Assembly (NCBI RefSeq): GCF_003287975.1
Contig: NZ_QMKQ01000010.1
Location: 62,001-126,000, forward strand
Reading direction: 5' to 3'
From: Arthrobacter sp. AQ5-05
GTDB lineage: Bacteria > Actinomycetota > Actinomycetes > Actinomycetales > Micrococcaceae
Length of the DNA: 64,000 bases
Both the position numbers and the translations under genes were made by a program. The notes beneath the pieces were generated by a model. It saw only the letters and a list, made by a program, of their open reading frames with translations. It did not search any database and had not been told where the DNA came from. Shown one piece after another: positions 57,998-64,000 of the stretch. Position 1 is the stretch's first letter, and every line of letters starts with the position of its first letter.

Positions 57998-59524
57998 CTA
58001 TTCCCGTGCGGCTCCGGGGCGCATGTCGCCCGTGTCGATGTAGCGCTGGTGCCAAGACAGCGACTCCCCCAAAAGGTGCGGGGTGTGTTTGCCGTAGCTG
58101 GAAACCTTGGCGCGGTCGAAGTAGTCCTGCAGCATCGGGCGGTACTCCGGGGCAGAGCATTTGTCGATGATGACCTGGGCGCGCTGCTTGGGCGAGAGGC
58201 CGCGCAGGTCGGCAAGCCCGCGTTCGGTAATCAGGATCATGGTGTCGTGCTCGGTGTGGTCGACGTGGCTGGCCATCGGCACGATGCCGGAGATCTTCCC
58301 GCCCTTGGCCGTCGAGGGGGACATGAACACCGAGAGGTAGCCGTTGCGGGCGAAGTCGCCCGAGCCGCCGATGCCGTTCATGACGTGCGAGCCGACCACG
58401 TTGGTGGAGTTCACGTTCCCGTAGATGTCGGCCTCGATCATGCCGTTCAGGGCGATGCAGCCCAGCCGGCGCACCAGCTCCGGGTGGTTGGAGATCTCCT
58501 GGGGGCGCAGCAGGATGCGCTCGCGGTAGAAGTCGACGTGCGCATTGAACTCGTCGATGCCGTCGGAGGACAGGGAGAAGGAGGTCGCCGAGGCGAACCC
58601 GATCGTCCCGTCCTTGAGCAGGGACAGCATGCCGTCCTGGATGACCTCGGTGTAGGCCTGCAGGCCCTTGTAGCCATCGCGGGCCAGACCCGCGAGCACG
58701 GCGTTGGCGATGTTCCCCACGCCGGACTGCAGCGGCAGCAGCTTGTCGGTCAGCCGTCCGGCACGGATCTCGTGGTCCAGGAAGTCCAGCAGGTGGTCGG
58801 CGATCTGCTTGGAGGTCTCGTCGACGGGTGCGAACGGGCTCAAGCGGTCCGGGGCGTCGGTTTCCACCACGGCGACGATCTTGGCCGGGTCAACCCGCAG
58901 GTAGGGCTCGCCGATCCGCTGGTCGGCAGTGGTCATCTCGATCGGCTTGCGGTGCGGGGGCAGAGCGGTGCCGTAGTAGATGTCGTGCATGCCTTCCATG
59001 GCGGCGGACTGCTGCGTGTTGACCTCGAGGATGACCTTGTCGGCCATGTCCAGCCAGGTCTTGTTGTTGCCCACCGAGGAGGAAGGGATCAGCCGTCCGT
59101 CCTCTGTCACGCCGACGACCTCGATGATGGCCAGGTCGATCTTGCCGTAGAAGCCGAACCAGGCGTGCTGCGCCACATGGGAGAGGTGGATGTCCATGTA
59201 TTCCATCTCGCCGGCGTTGATGCGGCGGCGCAGATCCGGATCGGACATGTACGGCAGGCGCAGCTCCATGCCGCCGGCGCGGGCCAGCACCCCGTCGAGC
59301 TCCGGGGCGGTGGAGGCGCCGGTGAGCACGTTGATCTTGAACGGGTTCCCCCCGGCCTGCTCCTTTTCCATGAGCGCGGCGAGCGCTCCCGGGACTGCCT
59401 TCGGGTAGCCGGCACCGGTGAACCCGCTCATGGCCACCGTCATGCCCGGCTTCACCAGGTCTGCGGCCTGCTCGGCCGACATGCGGAGGTCAAGGAACTT
59501 TGAGTAATGGATCCGATCGTGCAC
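57998..59524 (-). CDS. Acetyl-CoA hydrolase/succinyl-CoA:acetate CoA-transferase family
   Basis: 508 residues from a GTG with AGGAAGG 6 bp upstream; a GTG at 59551 precedes the ribosome site. Class I CoA-transferase: the N-terminal domain starts MTVAMSGFTGAGYPKAVP, the catalytic Glu is probably in YTEVIQDGM, and the C-terminal domain has NGIGGSGDFARN and CSAPEYRPMLQDYF. It resembles AarC/Cat1 enzymes that use succinyl-CoA and acetate, a way to bypass succinyl-CoA ligase. It is a monocistronic gene. Confidence 0.92.
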   Translation of the reverse strand: MHDRIHYSKFLDLRMSAEQAADLVKPGMTVAMSGFTGAGYPKAVPGALAALMEKEQAGGNPFKINVLTGASTAPELDGVLARAGGMELRLPYMSDPDLRRRINAGEMEYMDIHLSHVAQHAWFGFYGKIDLAIIEVVGVTEDGRLIPSSSVGNNKTWLDMADKVILEVNTQQSAAMEGMHDIYYGTALPPHRKPIEMTTADQRIGEPYLRVDPAKIVAVVETDAPDRLSPFAPVDETSKQIADHLLDFLDHEIRAGRLTDKLLPLQSGVGNIANAVLAGLARDGYKGLQAYTEVIQDGMLSLLKDGTIGFASATSFSLSSDGIDEFNAHVDFYRERILLRPQEISNHPELVRRLGCIALNGMIEADIYGNVNSTNVVGSHVMNGIGGSGDFARNGYLSVFMSPSTAKGGKISGIVPMASHVDHTEHDTMILITERGLADLRGLSPKQRAQVIIDKCSAPEYRPMLQDYFDRAKVSSYGKHTPHLLGESLSWHQRYIDTGDMRPGAARE

Positions 59525-59707
59525 GGCTGCCCTTCCTAGGATGTGCGACACACTGGCCTCGTGTCGCCTGCGCCACTTTAGCCCTTGATTGCATCACATT
59601 CGTCCTGTTTTGCGCTCGCCTGGCGCCAACGGTTCCAACACTCGGTGAGCCGCCCCGAATTTGCGGTGACCGGCAGGTGAAAGCCGGATGCCGGATAGCA
59701 TTGCGGG

Positions 59708-59818
59708 ATGACCGAGAAGCAGAAAATGATCTGGACCATGTCCGCCATCGGAATCCTGGTGGTTGCCGGTTGGGTGTTTATCGGCTCCGGGGGTCTGGCG
59801 CTGCTGTTCGATTCCTGA
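59708..59818 (+). CDS. 36-residue single-helix membrane protein
   Basis: The product starts MTEKQKMIWTM and has one hydrophobic helix (SAIGILVVAGWVFIGSGGLA) followed by a short polar end. The ribosome site is weak, but the charged start, clean helix and size match small membrane proteins common in actinobacteria. Codon use is normal. It is in the gap between the divergent CoA-transferase and the transglutaminase-like gene. Function unknown; chance occurrence is possible. Confidence 0.45.
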   Translation: MTEKQKMIWTMSAIGILVVAGWVFIGSGGLALLFDS

Positions 59819-59844
59819 CCGGTTGGCGTGGCAGACCCGGTCCC

Positions 59845-60804
59845 ATGACCTGCGCCCTGACCACGACAGCCCGGTTGCGCCGTGCCGACGCCTTCTGCGG
59901 CAATCCGGCGGTCGGCACGACCCGCTTCACCCCCATCATTGACGGCGGCGACCCGGTGTTGCTGGATCTCGGCGCCCGGCTGCGGGTCGGCACCGGCAGC
60001 GACTTGGAGTTCCTGCGCGAGGCCCACCGGTGGATCCAGCAGCGGATCCGCCCCGTGTATTCGCTCAACGAAACCCAGCCGGCTTCGGCCACGCTGGCCA
60101 AGTGCCGGGGTGCGTGTTCGCAGCGCATTGCCTTGCTGGAGGCGTTGGCGCGAGGAGCGGGAATCGCCACCCGCTCGGAGGCCCTGCTGATCCATGGATC
60201 GTTTTGGCATCCGCGGTTCAGGTATGTGCGCCGCGCGGTCCCCCAACGCATCCTTATCGCCTGGCCGGATTTCTTGGTCGATTCGGCCTGGATGAATCTC
60301 TCGGATCTCTTCGTGGCGGATGCCAAGAACCCGGCCCCGGCCTTCGCAAACCAGGGAGCCGAGACCCTCTTTGATGCCATCGCCACCGGATCCGCCAGCT
60401 GGGTGGCAAGCGGCTGCGCCGAGGGATCCTGCATGCCCGGCGACCTGGCCCGGGTTGACCGGTTGCTGGGCAGGTTCGCGGACCGGGACGCGGTCTTTGC
60501 CCGTTACGGCCAGAACCCGCCGGGCATCCTGTGCGTGCCCCTCGAACCCGTCTTCGGCCGGTGGGCGGCCAAGGGATGGATTTCCGGCCATCCCAGGGCG
60601 ATTGGCCGGGACAAGAATCAGGCCGGGCCGAGCTGCCGCACGTATTGCCGGCACACATGGACCCGTTTGAAGGCCCGGCGCATTGGTTCCTCGTCCTTGA
60701 TATCGGCATGCATGAAGGCCGGCACCGGCCGGGACAACCCCTACGGGCCCTGGAACCCTTCATTCGGATCTTTGTCTCCCTTGTACACGTGCAGATATCG
60801 GTAG
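59845..60804 (+). CDS. Transglutaminase-like protein, end uncertain
   Basis: 319 residues as read. The central part resembles a transglutaminase/protease-like fold: the likely catalytic Cys is in AKCRGACSQRIALLEALARG and the His in LIHGSFWHPRFRY, followed by a downstream Asp-containing strand. Compared with other parts, the last 60 or so residues (from about CRTYCRHTW) are atypical and lie antisense to the GNAT pseudogene (186-bp overlap), so the true end may be earlier and lost. No signal peptide is seen. The role is unknown. Confidence 0.6.
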   Translation: MTCALTTTARLRRADAFCGNPAVGTTRFTPIIDGGDPVLLDLGARLRVGTGSDLEFLREAHRWIQQRIRPVYSLNETQPASATLAKCRGACSQRIALLEALARGAGIATRSEALLIHGSFWHPRFRYVRRAVPQRILIAWPDFLVDSAWMNLSDLFVADAKNPAPAFANQGAETLFDAIATGSASWVASGCAEGSCMPGDLARVDRLLGRFADRDAVFARYGQNPPGILCVPLEPVFGRWAAKGWISGHPRAIGRDKNQAGPSCRTYCRHTWTRLKARRIGSSSLISACMKAGTGRDNPYGPWNPSFGSLSPLYTCRYR

Positions 60805-61183
60805 TATCGGTAGGCCTCTTCAAAACAGTTGCCCTGGTACCAGCCGTTTGCCGCGGCGTCTTCCCGGGTCCAGGTATCCAGGGTCCTGGTCCCGAACGGC
60901 AGGCGGGGCAGGGCTTCGGCCAGCAGTGCCGTCGCAATCCCCTGCTGCCGGGCACTTGGATGCACGGCGATCGAATCAATGGTTGCCGAATCTCCGTTCG
61001 GTTCGATGTCGAGCAGGCCCACGATCGTGCCATTGTCCTCCGCCACCAGGCTCAGGTTCGGGCCTCGATGTCGCTGCGGTCTGTGCGGACTTCGTCGTAG
61101 AAGTTGCTGTCCAGGAAGCTGAGCAGCCGGCATTCGGGCCAGCCCCGTTCGTCCGCCGGGTGGTATTCACGGATTTTGAACAT
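60618..61183 (-). pseudogene. GNAT acetyltransferase pseudogene (frameshift and amber codon)
   Basis: From ATG 61183 the frame reads MFKIREYHPADERGWPECRL and goes well to DRSDIEAR. A missing base near 61055 then shifts it to a stop. The next frame continues with NLSLVAEDNGTIVGL and the acetyl-CoA motif VHPSARQQGIATALL. At 60741-60743 an in-frame TAG interrupts FQGP*GLSRPVPAFMHADIK, most simply a Tyr TAC to TAG change. The end, with VHVCRQYVRQLGPA, fits the family. Two lesions argue for decay, though sequencing error cannot be excluded. Confidence 0.8.
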
Positions 61184-61331
61184 GACGGCAGGGCCTATCG
61201 TTGGATGGCGTGGACCGAGTATTGAGCGTACTGGCGGTAGTCCTGCAGATTCAGGTCACTCCGCCAAGCTGGCACTGGCTGGTCAAACACTTCAAGAGCA
61301 TCCTGCCGGGACCTGCGACCGGCCAAACGCA

Positions 61332-61373
61332 AAACGGGTGTGCCCGCCACTCCAGTGGCGGACACACCCGTTT
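61332..61373 (-). terminator. Terminator after 46-residue membrane protein gene
   Basis: AAACGGGTGTG and CCGCCACT pair with AGTGGCGG and CACACCCGTTT (one mismatch, 2-nt loop). On the minus strand it is followed by TTTTGCGTTT. It lies 48 bp after the small-protein stop; a shorter 9-bp hairpin (61386-61410) sits between. Confidence 0.8.
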
Positions 61374-61420
61374 GTACCGTGCATTGGCCCGGGACGTTCA
61401 TTCCCGGGCCAACCTCAAAC

Positions 61421-61561
61421 CTATGCGACCTGTTCGGTGCCCGGCTCTTCATGCTCGTTGTGTGCCTTGCGGTAACGAGCGACCATCGAAAAAGTCAGTA
61501 CGCTCAGTAGTCCGATCATCGTGAAGGCCGTAATGATGAGTGCTTCATGACCTGGTGTCAT
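61421..61561 (-). CDS. 46-residue single-helix membrane protein
   Basis: The protein begins MTPGHEALIITAFTMIGLLS, has one transmembrane helix to about residue 28, then a charged tail (ARYRKAHNEHEEPGTEQ). AAAGGACG lies about 8 bp before the ATG and two hairpins follow the stop, which together support a real gene. The topology resembles small subunits of sodium symporters, but no transporter gene is adjacent. The nearest good promoter on this strand is about 500 bp upstream (62073-62101). Confidence 0.7.
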   Translation of the reverse strand: MTPGHEALIITAFTMIGLLSVLTFSMVARYRKAHNEHEEPGTEQVA

Positions 61562-62150
61562 TATGATTCGTCCTTTCATGACAATGCGGCGATTTGACGG
61601 GCTTCTGCCCCTTCTCTTATCAACCGCCGGAAGTGCCAGGCTCGTCGCCGGGAGGCGTCAAGCCCTGGGCCCGTTCCGTTTCTTGCTTTGTTTCCGTTGC
61701 ATGCCCCGACACCATTGGAGGGGCGTTCCTGCGCTTCGGACAGTCCTCGTCATGTGGCCAAGCCTGCAACGTGCCTGGCCGCTGCGCGCCCTCGATGACC
61801 CGCATCGATGCGCGAGCGAAACGTGCCGGCAATGAATTCCGGCAGGCTTGCCTCATCGAATCGCACGGCGCGCCCTCGGGGCTACCCGATCCAAGCGGCC
61901 GTTTGCGGAGCTCGGGATAAGTTGGCATTGCCATCAGCGCTGCATCCGGCCTTGACCAATGCATCCCGGGACCACTGTCCGAACCTCCCCTGGGTCCGCA
62001 TGGGATTTTGAGCGGCTGTGCGAATCAATTCGACGGCTCACGCTCTTCTAGCAACCCTTGAGGAGGTCTTTAATTATCGCATATTTGTACTAAATAGACA
62101 AATCGATGGTCGGCTGAACGCGGCATAATCATCCGGTCGGCCAAAGGCAT
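61562..62150. other. Long intergenic region, possible long leader
   Basis: 589 bp between the small membrane-protein gene and the glycosyltransferase. No supported reading frame was found. Its right end is locally rich in A+T and carries a good minus-strand promoter. A transcript from that promoter would have a leader of about 505 nt before the small gene. No riboswitch family was recognised in it. Confidence 0.5.
62073..62101 (-). promoter_or_regulatory. Sigma-70-type promoter, minus strand
   Basis: -35 TTGTCT (62101-62096), 17-nt spacer, -10 GATAAT (62078-62073). It matches the consensus at 4 of 6 and 5 of 6 positions and lies in an AT-rich patch. It points toward the small membrane-protein gene. 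Confidence 0.6.
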
Positions 62151-63431
62151 TCACCATTCCAATTCCTCGAGCAGAAGCGACTCGTCGGCCGCATCGCGGG
62201 CGATGTCCACGCCGAGCCGCCGGGCGCAGAGGCGGTAGTCGTCGTTTCCCGAGACCGTGGCGATGGCCCGGGCGATGGTGCCGGCCGAGGCGCGGCGGGA
62301 CACCTCGACACCGGCACCGCGGGAGGTGACGCGGACGGCGTTTCCGGACTGGTCGCGACCGTGATGCAGAATGACCAGCGGCACCCCCGCCGCCAGCGCC
62401 TTGACCACGGTGCCGTGCCCTCCATGGGTGATGACCAGGCTGGCCCGAGCCATGGCCTGGTGGTGGGGCGCGGCGGCCACCACCGCCACGTTGGCCGGCG
62501 CATGGATCTGTCCGGGGTCGACCGCGGGGCCGGTGGTCACCAGCCCGCGCACCGGCAGGCTCCCGAGTGCGTCCACGATGCGTTGCATGCACTGGACGTG
62601 GTTCTGGAACGTCGAGGACATGGCCACCAGGACCAGCGGCTCCTCGCCTGAGGGCGGGGCCCACGGGGCGTTGGAGGTCCAGGCCGGGTCATCGAGGATC
62701 GGTCCCACGTAGCGGGCGTTGGCCGGAAGCTCGGCAGGGAAGTCAAAGGCCGAGGAGGTGAGGATCAGCTGGCGCCTGGCGCGATGCACCTGGGCCCACG
62801 TGTTGGGCACCGGGGCCAGCCCGTGATCGGCACGCAACTCGTTCAACGGGGCAAGCGCGAACCTGTCTGCCAACCTGGTGCCGCCGAAGGACGTCACGCG
62901 GTCGCGCAGTGCACCCAGCGGCCCCTTCGCCGGGGTGAAGCCGGTGCCGACCTGCGGCATGCCCTTGGCGGGCAGCGGGTAGGTGTTGGGCATCAGGACG
63001 TCGAAGGGAACCCCGCGAGCCTCGGCCCCCACCATGGCGCCGAAGGCGAAGAACGAGGTCAGCACCAGGTCCGGCCGCACCTCGTCGATGGCCTCCGCAG
63101 TGTCACTGGCCTGCTGCGGGGCCCGGTGCCCGATCATGTTTTCGAACATGTCCCGGGCCAGGGCCATCGGGCCGTGCAGCGCCCAGTCACGGACCTCTCC
63201 GGTGTGGCCATCGGTCCAGGAACGGAACGAGGCCCCGGCAGCGGCCGCCTGGTCTTCCATGGAATCGTCGGCGAGCACCACGACCTCATGCCCTCGGCGG
63301 GCCAGCCGCCGGGCGACGCCGAGTTCCGGCGGAACGGTGCCGCCGGCGTCCTTGAGTGCGAAGAGATAGGTGCGGCGGGTCGCTTCCGGCGTTGGTCCTG
63401 CGCCCCGGGACCCGGCTGTTGGATCGCTCAT
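62151..63431 (-). CDS. MGT-family glycosyltransferase (GT1, macrolide-type)
   Basis: 426 residues from ATG 63431 (GTG 63440 is an alternative). The GT-B fold has an N-terminal GGTVPPELGVARRLARRGHE and the C-terminal nucleotide-sugar motif PHHQAMARASLVITHGGHGT, followed by the GVPLVILHHGRDQSGNA signature. Members glycosylate macrolides, lipids or carotenoids. No biosynthetic cluster is adjacent, so the acceptor is unknown. Confidence 0.9.
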   Translation of the reverse strand: MSDPTAGSRGAGPTPEATRRTYLFALKDAGGTVPPELGVARRLARRGHEVVVLADDSMEDQAAAAGASFRSWTDGHTGEVRDWALHGPMALARDMFENMIGHRAPQQASDTAEAIDEVRPDLVLTSFFAFGAMVGAEARGVPFDVLMPNTYPLPAKGMPQVGTGFTPAKGPLGALRDRVTSFGGTRLADRFALAPLNELRADHGLAPVPNTWAQVHRARRQLILTSSAFDFPAELPANARYVGPILDDPAWTSNAPWAPPSGEEPLVLVAMSSTFQNHVQCMQRIVDALGSLPVRGLVTTGPAVDPGQIHAPANVAVVAAAPHHQAMARASLVITHGGHGTVVKALAAGVPLVILHHGRDQSGNAVRVTSRGAGVEVSRRASAGTIARAIATVSGNDDYRLCARRLGVDIARDAADESLLLEELEW

Positions 63432-63577
63432 GGCAGCCACGGTACGCCGCGGGTACGGCGCGCAACATCCGTGCCTGTACCTGTTTTTCCCGGTTCCGGG
63501 CGCGGTTCACACTTCCGGCAGGATCAGCGGATGCCTCGCGATATCCCCAAGTGCCGGAGCCGAGTAGGCTTCGGGGC

Positions 63578-64000
63578 ATGACCACCGCCGTCGTATTCAC
63601 CGCAGTGCTCGCCCTTTTGGTCCTCTTCCAGCTGGCCCTGGCGTTCGGCGCCCCGTGGGGCCGGTTCGCATGGGGTGGGCGGCATCCTGGCACGCTGCCG
63701 GTTCCCCTCCGGTTCGCTTCGGTGTTCTCCGTGCTGGTCTATGGGTTCATCGCGTTGCTCGCCCTGGACCGGGCGGGCGCCATCGAGTTGTTTCCCGCCG
63801 GGTTCTCCCGGGTCGGAATCTGGGTCGTGTTCGCCTATCTGGCACTTGGGGTGGCGATGAATGCGATTTCCCGGTCCAAGCCGGAGCGTTTCTCGATGAC
63901 TCCGGTGGCGCTGGTGCTTGCTGTTCTTGCGCTGCTCATCGCGCTTTCACCCGCGCCCGAGCGGGCGTTCGCCGGCATGGTGCTGGATAACGGAAGCGGT
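63578..64000 (+). CDS. Four-helix membrane protein, cut by right edge
   Basis: The first 141 codons run to the window end with no stop. Four hydrophobic segments (about 5-22, 46-64, 79-97, 108-122) are joined by short loops. The arrangement is like small DUF-type integral membrane proteins; I recognise no family. It is divergent from the glycosyltransferase gene. Confidence 0.65.
   Translation, partial: MTTAVVFTAVLALLVLFQLALAFGAPWGRFAWGGRHPGTLPVPLRFASVFSVLVYGFIALLALDRAGAIELFPAGFSRVGIWVVFAYLALGVAMNAISRSKPERFSMTPVALVLAVLALLIALSPAPERAFAGMVLDNGSG

Noticed and set aside
61195-61331. Possible short gene ending in QDYRQYAQYSVHAIQR just before the GNAT pseudogene
   Set aside because: The stretch looks somewhat coding, but it has no start or ribosome site after the terminator at 61332-61373 and no recognisable family. 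It may be a gene remnant.

Overview
The window is high-GC, gene-dense DNA from an actinobacterium. Codon use, GTG/TTG starts, a HrcA-type CIRCE element at groL, DUF3263, DUF3027, LytR_C and WXG100 proteins, and c-di-AMP (ydaO-type) riboswitches on cell-wall hydrolase genes all fit. An Arthrobacter-like member of the Micrococcaceae is the most likely host, though this is inferred from gene content and not from a marker gene. Most of the window looks like ordinary chromosome. No phage, insertion sequence, CRISPR array or replication origin was seen.

Layout. 1-5.6 kb: the 5' end of a ROK-family sugar kinase, a LOG-family protein, a SWIM/SNF2 helicase and a TetR regulator. 5.6-8.3 kb: an agmatine deiminase/APC permease pair, divergent from tetR, with two copies of a 17-bp operator between them. 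8.4-12.9 kb: a deacetylase/GT2 glycosyltransferase fusion with its small membrane partner, a zinc alcohol dehydrogenase and a small unknown gene. 12.9-21.8 kb: the most distinctive locus. One strand carries iclR, a histidine-ammonia-lyase-like gene, a polar amino-acid ABC importer (3 genes), a HisC-like aminotransferase and a phthalate-dioxygenase-type reductase. A CYP199-like cytochrome P450 is divergent from it. 22-30 kb: sucCD, pcrA, a membrane protein, tRNA-Arg(CCT), a ROK repressor, a Nudix hydrolase and a possible small RNA. 30-38.8 kb: an ABC exporter, a damaged YdcZ-like gene, then a molybdenum block (FdhF/YdeP-type oxidoreductase, fdhD, moeA, DUF6457, mobA) ending in an HNH nuclease gene. 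39-41.4 kb: two secreted cell-wall hydrolases, each behind its own c-di-AMP riboswitch. 41.5-48.9 kb: a DtxR-type repressor, serC, cold-shock/DUF3027, a two-component system, an orphan WXG100 protein and a DUF4031-HD fusion. 49-53.7 kb: a phosphotransferase, groL with two CIRCE-like sites, a LytR_C protein, DUF3263 and ung. 53.7-64 kb: a ThrE-type exporter, an LLM oxidoreductase, tRNA-Val(CAC), an acetyltransferase, a CoA-transferase, a transglutaminase-like protein, a broken GNAT gene, tiny membrane proteins, an MGT-type glycosyltransferase and a membrane protein cut by the window edge.

How the genes work together. The 13-21.8 kb locus reads as import of an amino acid, non-oxidative deamination by the MIO lyase, and oxidation of an aryl- or heteroaryl-acrylate-type product by the P450 with the reductase as electron donor. 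No hutU, hutI or hutG lies nearby, and the lyase lacks the His that follows Ser in true histidase, so the substrate may not be histidine. This is the best candidate for an undescribed pathway here. The molybdenum block makes and sulfurates the cofactor for the adjacent FdhF-type enzyme. The two c-di-AMP riboswitches link peptidoglycan hydrolysis to c-di-AMP signalling.

Several genes look damaged or have lost their native stop: the GNAT gene (frameshift plus amber), the YdcZ-like gene (a 20-bp tandem repeat in the coding end), and two genes whose frames run into convergent neighbours.
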